Shown piece by piece: positions 33,709 through 41,986 of a stretch of DNA of 64,000 nucleotides; position 1 is the stretch's first letter, and each line of letters begins with the position of its first letter. The notes beneath the pieces were generated by a model. It ran no database searches. It was given only the letters and a program-made list of their open reading frames with translations, and had not been told where the DNA came from. Location of the stretch: assembly GCF_963678875.1 (NCBI RefSeq), contig NZ_OY787456.1, forward strand, positions 930,001 through 994,000, given 5' to 3'. The DNA comes from an uncultured Hyphomonas sp. GTDB lineage: Bacteria; Pseudomonadota; Alphaproteobacteria; Caulobacterales; Hyphomonadaceae. A program made the position numbers and the translations under genes.

Positions 33709-34659
33709 TCAGTCGACAGACCGGCGCGGGGTCGACAGGCCCGGCGCGCCGGTCGAGATGGCCTGCTCGCGGCAGAAGCGGTAAAGCTCGGCCGGGCGCC
33801 CGCCCGTGCCGGTTTCCATTGCACCCGTGCCTTTCACCAGCCCCGTCTTGTCCAGGGCGCGGCGGAAGTTCTGCGTATGCAGGCCAAGGCCGAGAATTGC
33901 CTCGACCGTCCGCTGCAAGGCCGACAGGGTGAACTTGTCCGGCATCAGTTCGAACACGACCGGACGGTATTTGATCTTGCCGCGCAGGCGCGAGATTGCC
34001 GTGGCCAGGATGCGCCGGTGGTCAGACGCCATGGCCTCGCCCAGCGAGACATCGGGTTCGGCGAGATTTGCATCACGTGCGCATTCCGCCACAAGGCCGG
34101 CTTCATAAAGCAGCTCATACCGGTCCAGCACCCGTTCCTCCGCCCAGCGTGCGCCGTCGAGGCCGAAGGCGATCTTCGCCCGCTCCAGCCGCCTCTCCTT
34201 GCCCGCCGCCCAGGTGAACAGGCGCGGCGCGATCTGGGCGTCGATCATGGCCGGACGCCCCCCCCGATGGTCTTCCCATGGGAAGTAGCGGTACCAGTTC
34301 TGCCAGCGCGCCTCGAACCCGGCTTCCGCCGGACGGGCCTCTGGCGTCAGGGCGAGATACCCGACCGAGATCACGCGCGAATGCGGCGGCGCGCCGGCCA
34401 GTGTCGCCTCCGGTATTTCCCGGTCACGGTCGCCGAACGTGTAGAGCTGTTCGACATAGCCGAGTTCGAAGCCCGTCTGCTCGCGCACCCAGCCGCGCAG
34501 CGACAGGTCGAAGGTGCGGTGCTTGTCCGGATGGAAAGGACCAAACGGCAGCGCATCCTCGGTGCCGCGCCGTGTGACCAGCACCAGCGGCATGTCGTCC
34601 TCGATGGCGACCATCACGGCCGACAGGCCGATCAGCAGCGGGGAAGCGGAACTCATCAT
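33709..34659 (-). CDS. NrtR-like regulator (degenerate Nudix domain plus winged helix)
   Basis: A 316-residue protein. Residues 1-150 resemble a Nudix domain with the Nudix box worn down (LRGWVREQTGFELGYVEQLYTFGDRD; REQTG in place of REETG, no G-x5-E before it), so hydrolysis is unlikely. The C-terminal part contains KIKYRPVVFELMPDKFTLSA and the winged helix RALDKTGLVKGTG followed by GRPAELYRF, as in NrtR repressors of NAD metabolism that bind ADP-ribose. A long central segment is peculiar to this protein. No NAD gene is nearby, so the target is elsewhere or it controls its own operon. It overlaps the preceding HD gene by ATGA. Confidence 0.82.
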   Translation of the reverse strand: MMSSASPLLIGLSAVMVAIEDDMPLVLVTRRGTEDALPFGPFHPDKHRTFDLSLRGWVREQTGFELGYVEQLYTFGDRDREIPEATLAGAPPHSRVISVGYLALTPEARPAEAGFEARWQNWYRYFPWEDHRGGRPAMIDAQIAPRLFTWAAGKERRLERAKIAFGLDGARWAEERVLDRYELLYEAGLVAECARDANLAEPDVSLGEAMASDHRRILATAISRLRGKIKYRPVVFELMPDKFTLSALQRTVEAILGLGLHTQNFRRALDKTGLVKGTGAMETGTGGRPAELYRFCREQAISTGAPGLSTPRRSVD

Positions 34660-35273
34660 GGCGCGCCAATCTCCGTCATGATCTGGTGGAAGCGGTCAAG
34701 AAACGCCGCCTGCGCGTCCGGCACAGATTTCGGGGCCAGCTTCAGGCGCACATTGTCCGGCGGCACCACGAACAGCTTGTTGGCCTCGGCTTCCTCGAAC
34801 CCGGCCAGCTGCGTCGCCTCGAACCAGGCGCAGATCAGGTCAGCCTTCTTGATCATCTTCTTCAGGCGCACCGGCGTGACGGGCGGCAGGCCGAAACGGA
34901 TATGGATTGCTTCCTGCAGGCGCCCTTCGACATCCTTGTAGCCGTCGCCCAGCAACGCCTTGAACGGCGAGATCATGTCGCCGATCACATATTCAGGGCT
35001 GTCATGGAGCAGGGCCAAAAGGCTGTGCTTGGCGCTCATGGTCGGGTCCAGCTTTCTGCAGATCCGCTCCACGATGACAGAATGTTCGGCGACGGAGAAG
35101 GCATGTTCGCCCTTCGTCTGGCCATTCCAGCGCGCCACCCGGGCGAGGCCATGGGCAATGTCCTCGATTTCCACATCCATGGGTGAGGGGTGGACAAGGT
35201 CCAGCCGCCGTCCGGACAGCATGCGCTGCCAGACCCGGGGAGCCTTAACGGATTGCTTCTTGCGAACGGTCAT
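34656..35273 (-). CDS. HD-domain phosphohydrolase (YfbR-like)
   Basis: A 205-residue HD-superfamily protein. The metal ligands are in the order FSVAEHSVIVERI (His), LLALLHDSPEYVIGD (HD pair with Glu) and a late Asp in KKADLICAWFEA. This spacing fits the 5'-nucleotidase-like YfbR group. The opening PRVWQRMLSGRRLDLVHPSP is shared by a set of alphaproteobacterial homologues. It is first in a two-gene operon with the NrtR-like regulator, which overlaps its stop by four bases. The substrate may be a nucleotide, possibly linked to NAD turnover, but that is inference from the neighbour. Confidence 0.85.
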   Translation of the reverse strand: MTVRKKQSVKAPRVWQRMLSGRRLDLVHPSPMDVEIEDIAHGLARVARWNGQTKGEHAFSVAEHSVIVERICRKLDPTMSAKHSLLALLHDSPEYVIGDMISPFKALLGDGYKDVEGRLQEAIHIRFGLPPVTPVRLKKMIKKADLICAWFEATQLAGFEEAEANKLFVVPPDNVRLKLAPKSVPDAQAAFLDRFHQIMTEIGAP

Positions 35274-35452
35274 CCAGCCCTTCCTTAAAGCATTGGCAAT
35301 AAGGGTAAAGAAAGGGAGGCAATCTGGTTACAAACCCGCCCTGCGATTGCCCCTGTTTCCAAATGCGTCGTTAAGGGCTTTGCGCGAAAACTGCTGCACT
35401 GACAACAGGGAACGGAATCAGCTCCGTTTACCCGGCTCTATATAAGGCGGTG

Positions 35453-35605
35453 ATGATGTTTGAAGCAGTGGCACAGACGGCTCCCTGGCAGGTTATGGCT
35501 TTCTGCGTGCTCCTGATGGGCGGAATCATTGTTGTCGTCGAGGCTGCCAAGTCCAGCCGCGAAGTCTTCTGGGGCGACCTGTTCAGCGACGACGAGTACG
35601 ACTGA
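35453..35605 (+). CDS. 50-residue single-span membrane microprotein
   Basis: A short open frame, ATGATG start, coding for MMFEAVAQTAPWQVMAFCVL followed by LMGGIIVVVEAAKSSREVFW and a GDLFSDDEYD end. It has one hydrophobic segment of about 17 residues, then a charged tail ending in a strongly acidic tip. AAGGCGG lies upstream at a plausible distance. The surrounding 350 bases between the HD gene and the KAS III gene hold no other candidate. The codon third positions are GC-rich like real genes here. Function unknown; such small proteins often regulate a larger membrane partner, but no partner is evident. Confidence 0.58.
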   Translation: MMFEAVAQTAPWQVMAFCVLLMGGIIVVVEAAKSSREVFWGDLFSDDEYD

Positions 35606-35625
35606 GCCGTTACCGGCGTCGCGTC

Positions 35626-36747
35626 CTACGCCGTTTTCTCAACAAACACCGTGCCGGCGGAGTAGCCTGCACCAAACGAACAGATCAGGCCCTTCTCACC
35701 GGGCTTGAAGTCTTCCGAATGCTTGTGGAAAGCGATGATCGATCCGGCGGACGACGTGTTGGCATAGGTGTCCAGCACGGTCGGGCTTTCGTCGGGGCTC
35801 GCTTCATGGCCGAGCACCCTGGATGATATCAGCCGGTTCATATTGGCATTGGCCTGGTGCAGCCACAAACGGCGAAGATCCGTACCCTGAAGGCTCAGCT
35901 CACTCAGCTGTTCGGTGATCATCGTGGCCACCATGGGCACGACTTCCTTGAACACTTTGCGGCCTTCCTGCTTGAACAGCTTGTCCGGCGCGCCAATCCC
36001 TTCCGGGGCGGCCCGGTTCAGGAAGCCGAAATTGTTGCGGATATTGTTGGAGAATTCCGTCTTCAGTTTCGTGCCGAGAATCTTCCAGTAACCGGCCGGT
36101 GCGAAGCTCTCTTCTTCCACCAGCACGGCGGTGGCGACGTCGCCGAAGATGAAATGGCTGTCGCGGTCGGTGAAGTTCAGATGGCCGGAACAGATTTCCG
36201 GGTTCACCATCAGCACGGAGCGTGCCGTGCCGCTGCGGACGAAATCGGCAGCCGTCTGGATTCCGAAGGTCGCCGAGGAACAGGCGACGTTCATGTCAAA
36301 GGCAAATCCGCCAATGCCGAGGGCCTGCTGAACCTCAATTGCCATCGCCGGGTAGGCGCGCTGCATGTTGGAGGCGGCGCAGATCACGGCGTCCACGTCT
36401 TCCGGCTTGCGGCCCGCCCGCTCCAGCGCTTCGCGCGCAGCGTTCACGGCGATTTCGGCAAGGACGGAGATCTGCTCGTTCGGGCGCTCCGGAATGCGCG
36501 GGGCCATGATGTCCGGGTCCAGAACGCCGGTCTTGTTCATCACGTAACGCGATTTGATGCCGGAAGCTTTCTCGATGAACTCGACCGAGGAATAGGTTTT
36601 CGGTTCAATCAGTCCGGAGGCGATGTCCGCATCCCGCTCCCGGTTCCAGTTGTCGACCCAGGCATTGTAGGCGGCGACCAGTTCTTCGTTCGAAATGGAA
36701 TATGGCGGCGTCCACAGGCCCGTGGACGAGATGACGGCGTTCTTCAT
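35626..36747 (-). CDS. Beta-ketoacyl-ACP synthase III family enzyme
   Basis: A 373-residue thiolase-fold condensing enzyme. The KAS III triad is complete: Cys156 in DMNVACSSATFGIQ, His in RLWLHQANANMN and Asn in DTYANTSSAGS. The length is longer than E. coli FabH (317), with an extra helix-rich part (NNEELVAAYNAWVDNWNR-like residues 20-60). It may be a FabH used for starter units or a specialised acyl condenser; no plsX, acpP or other fab gene is adjacent to settle this. It ends only 20 bases after the small membrane protein on the other strand. Confidence 0.88.
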   Translation of the reverse strand: MKNAVISSTGLWTPPYSISNEELVAAYNAWVDNWNRERDADIASGLIEPKTYSSVEFIEKASGIKSRYVMNKTGVLDPDIMAPRIPERPNEQISVLAEIAVNAAREALERAGRKPEDVDAVICAASNMQRAYPAMAIEVQQALGIGGFAFDMNVACSSATFGIQTAADFVRSGTARSVLMVNPEICSGHLNFTDRDSHFIFGDVATAVLVEEESFAPAGYWKILGTKLKTEFSNNIRNNFGFLNRAAPEGIGAPDKLFKQEGRKVFKEVVPMVATMITEQLSELSLQGTDLRRLWLHQANANMNRLISSRVLGHEASPDESPTVLDTYANTSSAGSIIAFHKHSEDFKPGEKGLICSFGAGYSAGTVFVEKTA

Positions 36748-36849
36748 TGTGCCCTCTTGATGCGCGCCACATGCAGGTCATGCGGCAAAGTCCTGATTCT
36801 CTATCTGATTTTCTGTAGCGCGGCTTTCAGACGGGGTCGAGACACCGGA

Positions 36850-37158
36850 TCAGTCGGGCAGGCGGAGGCCGGAATCGGTTGTCTGCTTCGCATCTTCACG
36901 GGAAACGCCGGAAGCTTCCAGGATTGCCTCACGCTGTTCGGCGGCTTCACGGTCGCTCTGGGTACGCTCGGCGCTTGCCCGGTCGCGCGCTTCGATCAGG
37001 GCGAGTTCGGTCTTGATGCACTTTTCGCGCGCATCCGGGTTCGGCGTGTAGCTGCATCTGGCATAGGCCTCAGCCATGTTGCCTTCCTGCGTATTGGCCG
37101 AGACGCAACCCGCCATCAGCGGCAGGGCGAGAATGATCAGGGGTATCGCTTTTTTCAT
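36850..37158 (-). CDS. Small putative lipoprotein
   Basis: A 102-residue protein with a signal and lipobox LMAGCVS (Cys18), a two-Cys segment ARCSYTPNPDAREKC, and a charged helix rich in Glu, Arg and Ala (RASAERTQSDREAAEQREA) that may be a coiled coil. I do not recognise the family. It is last in the bioY-ygfZ-tag group: its ATG overlaps the tag stop by four bases (ATGA). The gap of 102 bases to the KAS III gene holds no other gene. Confidence 0.75.
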   Translation of the reverse strand: MKKAIPLIILALPLMAGCVSANTQEGNMAEAYARCSYTPNPDAREKCIKTELALIEARDRASAERTQSDREAAEQREAILEASGVSREDAKQTTDSGLRLPD

Positions 37159-37739
37159 GAGGCCATCTCCTGCACTTCACGGTGACGAGGGCAAGTTACG
37201 TCATGGTCATTGACCATGCCAACCGCCTGCGCCCAGGCATAGACGATGGTCGGGCCCACAAACTTGAATCCGCGCTTCTTCAGGTCCTTCGACATGGCGG
37301 CCGACCAGTCGGTGGATGTCGGTGCCTGGCGGAAATGCTTCCAGGTGTTCACGATGGGCGCGCCGCCAACGAAGCCCCAGCAATAGTCGGAGAAGCCGTC
37401 CCCGGCCTCTTCCATGGCAAGGTAGGCCTGCGCATTGCCGATGACGGCGTCGATCTTCTTGGGGCTGCGGATGATGCCCGGATTTTTCAGGGCCTTCTCG
37501 GCGCGCTTGGGCGTCCAGCGGGCCAGCTTTTCCGGGTCGAACTGGTCGAATTCTTCCCGGATGGACTCGCGCTTGCGCAGGATGGTGATCCAGGAAAGGC
37601 CCGCCTGCATGCCGTCCAGCTGTAGCTTCTCCCACAGGGCCCGGCCGTCATATTCCGGCACGCCCCATTCGGTGTCGTGATAAGTGCGGTAAAGCTCGTC
37701 CGTCAGTGGCGCCCAGGCGCAGGGGAAGTCGTCACTCAT
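37155..37739 (-). CDS. tag: DNA-3-methyladenine glycosylase I
   Basis: A 194-residue base-excision enzyme that removes 3-methyladenine. The start ATG gives MSDDFPCAWAPLTDELYRTY with the zinc Cys7; other zinc ligands are His in YHDTEWGVP and the late VTCPRHREV. The family segments LQLDGMQAGLSWITILRKRE and FVGGAPIVNTW are present, as is the Tyr/Glu of the base-binding pocket region. Its start overlaps the 3' end of ygfZ by eight bases and its stop overlaps the lipoprotein start by four. Confidence 0.95.
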   Translation of the reverse strand: MSDDFPCAWAPLTDELYRTYHDTEWGVPEYDGRALWEKLQLDGMQAGLSWITILRKRESIREEFDQFDPEKLARWTPKRAEKALKNPGIIRSPKKIDAVIGNAQAYLAMEEAGDGFSDYCWGFVGGAPIVNTWKHFRQAPTSTDWSAAMSKDLKKRGFKFVGPTIVYAWAQAVGMVNDHDVTCPRHREVQEMAS

Positions 37740-38541
37740 CGCCAGCCTCCGCCAGTGCGGCCAGTTCCGCCTCGGCCCAGTCCTGCAGTTCGAACCGGAC
37801 AGGCGCGTCATTGCAGGTCAGCTCGGTGCCTTCGGCAAGGGCTTTCTGCAAACGGTCCGTCCGCACGAGGGCAAGGCCGGTCTCTCCGGCGGCGCTGGTC
37901 ACGGTGCCGACCGGCGCGCCCGCCAGGATGTCGGACCCGGCCACGAGGCCTTCGCCATGCACGATCAGCGTCCGCTTCCGGATCTTGCCGCGCCGCTTCA
38001 TCCGGCTGGCGACTTCCTGTCCGACGAAGCAGCCCTTCTTGTAATCGATACCGCCCATCGCATCCATGTTGATGTCCGTCGGGAAGACTTCGGCCGCGCG
38101 ATAATCGCTGCCCCATTCGGGCACGCCCGCGGCGATACGGTTCGCGGCCCAGTCTTCGTCCGCGATCATCTCACCGGCTTCGGCCACCGGCACCCAGCTG
38201 CGTCCCCAGAGCGCGGGTGAGCGCGGGTCGGTGCCATCGTCGGCGCGGACGGCGGCAAATGTGTCATCCAGCGCGATCTCGACCTCAGCGCGCAGGCGGA
38301 ACATCTTGAGGCGTTTCATCAGGTCCTCGGCGGCATCTTCATGAACATCCAGAAGCACGCCATCGTCCGTTCTAAGCACGGTATAGTCCGATATGATCTT
38401 GCCCTGGGGGGTCAAAAGTGCGCCGTAACGCACCTCGCCCGCGGCCCAATCCTTCACCGAATTGGTTACGGTCCGCTCCAGAAGGGCGATCGTGTCAGGC
38501 CCGGAAAGGCGGATCAGGCTGCGGTGCGGAAAGCGCATCAT
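37732..38541 (-). CDS. ygfZ: Folate-binding protein YgfZ (iron-sulfur cluster factor)
   Basis: A 269-residue GcvT-like protein. The YgfZ signature is YKKGCFVGQEVASRMKRRG (K-G-C-[FY]-x-G-Q-E), with LIRLSGPDTIALLERTVTNS near the start. YgfZ helps repair or assemble certain Fe-S enzymes with tetrahydrofolate. Two in-frame ATG codons lie side by side; the first was taken, and the second is equally likely. It follows bioY by 13 bases and overlaps tag by eight, so all four genes read as one operon. Confidence 0.92.
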   Translation of the reverse strand: MMRFPHRSLIRLSGPDTIALLERTVTNSVKDWAAGEVRYGALLTPQGKIISDYTVLRTDDGVLLDVHEDAAEDLMKRLKMFRLRAEVEIALDDTFAAVRADDGTDPRSPALWGRSWVPVAEAGEMIADEDWAANRIAAGVPEWGSDYRAAEVFPTDINMDAMGGIDYKKGCFVGQEVASRMKRRGKIRKRTLIVHGEGLVAGSDILAGAPVGTVTSAAGETGLALVRTDRLQKALAEGTELTCNDAPVRFELQDWAEAELAALAEAGDE

Positions 38542-38554
38542 CGGTGTCCCCGGT

Positions 38555-39100
38555 TCAGGCCGCCCGGCGCGGGAAAGCCGCCAGCAATGCTGCAGCAAGG
38601 CCGCTCTTGATCAGCGCGCCCAGCAGGAACGGCGCAACGCCCGTCGCGAACGCCACATGAGGCCCGGTCAGCGCCGACAGCCAGCTCCAGCCTGCGAACA
38701 GGATGACGCCATGCAGACCGACAAAGCCCAGCAGCCGCGAGGCATGCGCGCCGAGCCGGTCGCCCTTCGGCAGGAACCCGGCGGCGAACGCGACCAGCGG
38801 GAAGCTGATCAGATACCCGGCTGTCGGCCCGGCCAGCGCCACGAGGCCCGGCTTGCCGCCGGACAGGACAGGCGCCCCGGTCAGCGACAGGGCGAGCCAT
38901 GCGAGCACCGTCAGCGCCCCTGCGCGCGGCCCCAGCAGCGCACCCAGCATCAGCACGACCATGGTCTGCATCGTCATCGGCACCGGATACATGGGCACGG
39001 AGATGTGTGAGGACGCGGTCAGCGCGGCAACCCCTGCAATCCCGATCAGGATCGGACGCAGCAGGCTCTGATTGTCGCGGCGTGTCTGGGCAAGCTTCAT
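38555..39100 (-). CDS. bioY: Biotin transporter S component BioY
   Basis: A 181-residue membrane protein with about six helices. The conserved pieces are SSHISVPMYPVPMTMQTMVV near residue 30, LTGAPVLSGGKPGLVALAGP and GYLISFPLVAFAAGFLP, typical of BioY. It takes up biotin, either alone or with an ECF module; no bioM/bioN is beside it, so it may be a solo BioY or use a shared energising module. It leads the four-gene operon. Confidence 0.92.
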   Translation of the reverse strand: MKLAQTRRDNQSLLRPILIGIAGVAALTASSHISVPMYPVPMTMQTMVVLMLGALLGPRAGALTVLAWLALSLTGAPVLSGGKPGLVALAGPTAGYLISFPLVAFAAGFLPKGDRLGAHASRLLGFVGLHGVILFAGWSWLSALTGPHVAFATGVAPFLLGALIKSGLAAALLAAFPRRAA

Positions 39101-39190
39101 GGGTGGGAGGCCTCATATCCGGTGGGAAAAGGAGGCCGAGTTGTGGGACGCCACCGCCATTGGGTCAAGCAGCCCTGCTGACACCTCTTG

Positions 39191-39326
39191 TCAGCGGCGG
39201 AACACGAAGTCGCGATTGCAGGCGTAGTTCGTGGCGAAGGAGCCCGCGACCCGCACACCCGTACTGGCGACAGATCCTGGGATCTTGAGCGCGAACCGCT
39301 GACAGTCCCCCCCGCCGGAAAGCCGC
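39191..39326 (-). pseudogene. C-terminal remnant of an unidentified gene
   Basis: Between the VOC gene and bioY one minus-strand frame reads as a normal protein end: RLSGGGDCQRFALKIPGSVA, then STGVRVAGSFATNYACNRDF, then VFRR and TGA. The codons have high-GC third positions and hold two Cys, as in a secreted domain. No usable start codon lies in frame; a TAA (39362-39364) blocks it further upstream, inside the VOC gene. The simplest reading is the tail of a gene whose 5' part was deleted. I do not know the family. The remaining part of the 226-base gap (39101-39190) contains nothing else I can support. Confidence 0.42.
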
Positions 39327-39866
39327 TCAGGCGTCCGCTTTGTCGGTGGCTGGCCAAGGCTTTACTTTCGCCGGCGGCGGGGACGGCTTGAATTCGCTCT
39401 CATCCAGCGCTGCGAGCGCCCGCTCGCGATCTTCCGGCGTGAAGCTGCCCGTGGTCGCGCAGAATTCCACGAAATTGCCGTTCGGGTCATTCGTATAGAT
39501 CGAGTGGCACCAGTTGTGGTCAATCTCCAGCACGTTCAGACCGGCGGCGTTCCAGCGGTCCTTCCAGACCGCAAGCTCTTCGACGCTGTCGACCGAAAAC
39601 GAGTAGTGGTTGGTGCCCTGAGGCAGGCCACCTGCTTCGTTCAGCTCGTATTTGTAGTTTTCCTGTCCTGCCGTGTCGTGCAGTTCCCAGAAGGCGATGA
39701 AGCGGCTGTCGTCGCCGTCCATCCGGTAGAAGAAGTGCTTGCCCCAGCCGCCGCCGGGGACCGGACCGATTTCGACTTTTACCAGCTCGAATCCCATGAT
39801 CCGTTCGTAGAAATCGTGCGTGGCCTTCATGTCCTTCGCCGCGAGGGCGAGGTGATGGTATCCCAT
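39327..39866 (-). CDS. VOC (glyoxalase/dioxygenase-fold) family protein
   Basis: A 179-residue vicinal-oxygen-chelate protein with two beta-alpha-beta-beta-beta modules. Likely metal ligands are His5 (MGYHHLALAAKDM), a His in NHYSFSVDS and a Glu in NFVEFCATTG. The tail after FCATTG is a 45-residue charged, Pro/Lys-rich extension. AGGAGGA precedes the ATG by a good distance. It starts two bases after the stop of the CMD-family gene, so the pair is an operon, perhaps a small oxidative or aromatic-breakdown unit. Confidence 0.85.
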   Translation of the reverse strand: MGYHHLALAAKDMKATHDFYERIMGFELVKVEIGPVPGGGWGKHFFYRMDGDDSRFIAFWELHDTAGQENYKYELNEAGGLPQGTNHYSFSVDSVEELAVWKDRWNAAGLNVLEIDHNWCHSIYTNDPNGNFVEFCATTGSFTPEDRERALAALDESEFKPSPPPAKVKPWPATDKADA

Positions 39867-39868
39867 GA

Positions 39869-40513
39869 CTATTCCTCCTTCTTGCGGTCCACCATGCTCA
39901 TGACGTCGTCATAATAGCCTTCCGGTGCGGGGACCTCTGTCACCGGTTCATCGACATCATCATATTCCAGGCGCAGCGACCGGCTCATGATCGCGTGCAT
40001 CATGTAGGTGCAGGTGATGTAGGTGAATTCGAGGATCTCTTCGTCGCTGAGGTGCTTCTTCAGCGTTTCGAACACGCCGTCGGGTGTCCGTCCGCGTTCC
40101 AGCACCAAGGCATCGGTAAAGGCCAGCAGTGCCCTTTCCAGCTCGTTGAAGCAGGTGGCCACCTGCCAGTGCGGAATGGCCTCGATCTGCTCCTCCGGCA
40201 TGCCGAGATGGCGGCAGGCCTTGCAATGCTGGGAGAAGACGAACCGGCTGCCGACGGTGTAGCCGGCCCGGATCTGGCCAAGCTCGCGCAGCTTCGGATC
40301 GATCAGACGCTCCTTGGAGCGATAGAAGCGGAAGCCTTCGGTCGTATGCTTGAACGCTTCCGGGACAATGTTGAAGACGGTCCACCAGTTGCCGGGCGTG
40401 CCGGTGGCCGTGCCGGGTTCTGCAATCGGGTCACGGTCGCCGAACACGATATCGAAGATTCTTTCGGCGTAGGGGTTATTGGCCTCGCGGCCTGCTTCTT
40501 TCAGCCTTGGCAC
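39869..40513 (-). CDS. Carboxymuconolactone decarboxylase family protein
   Basis: A 214-residue AhpD/CMD-type protein, starting at GTG with GGAGG seven bases upstream. The redox-active segment is SQHCKACRHLGMPEEQI (Cys-x-x-Cys then His), preceded by RELGQIRAGYTVGSRFVFS, as in CMD-domain peroxidase-like proteins. The N-terminal third and the C-terminal DDVDEPVTEVPAPEG tail are extra compared with plain CMD domains. The function may be peroxide or lactone handling; the neighbouring VOC gene is likely co-expressed. Confidence 0.88.
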   Translation of the reverse strand: MPRLKEAGREANNPYAERIFDIVFGDRDPIAEPGTATGTPGNWWTVFNIVPEAFKHTTEGFRFYRSKERLIDPKLRELGQIRAGYTVGSRFVFSQHCKACRHLGMPEEQIEAIPHWQVATCFNELERALLAFTDALVLERGRTPDGVFETLKKHLSDEEILEFTYITCTYMMHAIMSRSLRLEYDDVDEPVTEVPAPEGYYDDVMSMVDRKKEE

Positions 40514-40645
40514 TCAATGTCCTCCCGTCGCGATTATGCCTTGCGATCCTAGGGTAACGTACGCGTAAACCTCTGCGCGGCCAACAGTCACCCAACGTCA
40601 TGGAGGCGGGTGACAGGGCGCGCAGGCAGGCGCATATAGGGGCGT

Positions 40646-41986
40646 ATGAGCGAGACCTATGACTTGATCCTTCGCGGCGGCACTGTCGTCACTCCCGGTG
40701 GTGAAATGGAGGCCGATATCGGCGTGCGCGGTGAGCGTATTGCGCGCATCGGCGACCTTTCCGAGGCCTCTGCCGGAGAGATATATGGGGCCAAAGGCCT
40801 GCATATCCTGCCGGGCGTGATCGACAGCCAGGTGCACTTCCGTGAACCGGGCCTCGAATACAAGGCTGACCTGGAAACCGAGGCGCGCTCTGCTGCGCTC
40901 GGCGGCGTCGTCGCTGTGTTCGAGATGCCGAACACCAACCCGGCCACGACGACCCCGGCCACGCTGCAGGACAAGCTGAGCCGGGCCGCAGGGCGCATGG
41001 ATGTCGACCACGCATTCTATGCTGGCGCTACGCACGAGAATATCGACCTGCTGCCTGAGATGGAGCGCATGCTCGGCTGCTGCGGCGTGAAGGTCTTCAT
41101 GGGGGCTTCGACGGGCGACCTGCTGATCGCGGATGACGAGGGCGTGGAAGCCGTGCTGCGCGTCATCAAGCGCCGGGCGGCTTTCCACTCCGAAGACGAA
41201 TACCGGCTCGAAATGCGCCGCGGCCTGGCAGTAGAGGGCGATTGGCGCAGCCATCCGGTCGTGCGCGATGTTGAGGCGGCGGTGTCCTCCACGACGCGCC
41301 TGCTGCGCCTTGCCCGCAAGGTCGGCAAGCGCATCCACGTGCTGCACATTTCCACGGCCGAGGAGATGGAGCTGCTGCGTGATGCGAAGGATATCGCCAG
41401 CGTCGAATGCCTGCCACAGCACCTGACCCTCGCAGCGCCGGAATGCTACGAGCGCCTCAACGGCTATGCCCAGATGAACCCGCCGATCCGGGAACAGCGC
41501 CATCAGGACGCCCTGTGGCGCGCCCTGAACGCTGGTATTGTCGACGTTCTGGGCTCGGACCATGCTCCGCACACGAAGGAAGAGAAGGCGCGACCGTACC
41601 CGGCGAGCCCCTCCGGCATGCCGGGCGTGCAGACGACCGTGCCGATCATGCTGACCCATGTGAACAACGGAAAGCTGAGCCTGCAGCGCTTTGTCGAGCT
41701 GACCAGTGCCGGGCCGCAGCGCGTCTTCGGCCTCGCCGACAAAGGCCGGATCGCGGAGGGCTACCATGCCGACTTCACGGTCGTGGACCTGAAGCGCAAG
41801 GAAACCATCACGGCGGACTGGTCGAAGTCGAAATGCGGCTGGACTCCGTTCGACGGCTTCGAGGCCACTGGCTGGCCCGTCGCGACCATCATCCGCGGCG
41901 GCTTTGTCATGCGCGACGGAGAGATCGTGAAGAAGGGCGGCGGCAAGCCGGTGCGCTTCAATGAGACACTGGAGCCTGCCACTTGA
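40646..41986 (+). CDS. Dihydroorotase (amidohydrolase), QVH-motif variant
   Basis: A 446-residue cyclic amidohydrolase in the dihydroorotase group. The segments are IDSQVHFREPGLEYK (residues 59-73), MPNTNPATTTPATL, KVFMGASTGDLL, VLHISTAEEMEL, PQHLTLA and GSDHAPHTKEEK. The usual first metal motif HxH is QxH here (Gln62, His64), as in a Bacteroidetes-type DHOase branch I recall; the second His, the later His residues and Asp are kept. Pyrimidine synthesis is the likely role, but another dihydroorotase may exist elsewhere in the genome. The start of the next gene overlaps its TGA (TTGA). Confidence 0.86.
   Translation: MSETYDLILRGGTVVTPGGEMEADIGVRGERIARIGDLSEASAGEIYGAKGLHILPGVIDSQVHFREPGLEYKADLETEARSAALGGVVAVFEMPNTNPATTTPATLQDKLSRAAGRMDVDHAFYAGATHENIDLLPEMERMLGCCGVKVFMGASTGDLLIADDEGVEAVLRVIKRRAAFHSEDEYRLEMRRGLAVEGDWRSHPVVRDVEAAVSSTTRLLRLARKVGKRIHVLHISTAEEMELLRDAKDIASVECLPQHLTLAAPECYERLNGYAQMNPPIREQRHQDALWRALNAGIVDVLGSDHAPHTKEEKARPYPASPSGMPGVQTTVPIMLTHVNNGKLSLQRFVELTSAGPQRVFGLADKGRIAEGYHADFTVVDLKRKETITADWSKSKCGWTPFDGFEATGWPVATIIRGGFVMRDGEIVKKGGGKPVRFNETLEPAT

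Noticed and set aside
39189..39304. A miniature transposable element with 9-bp terminal inverted repeats
   Set aside because: No target-site duplication flanks it and the middle reads as a coding frame, so a gene remnant or leader RNA is preferred.
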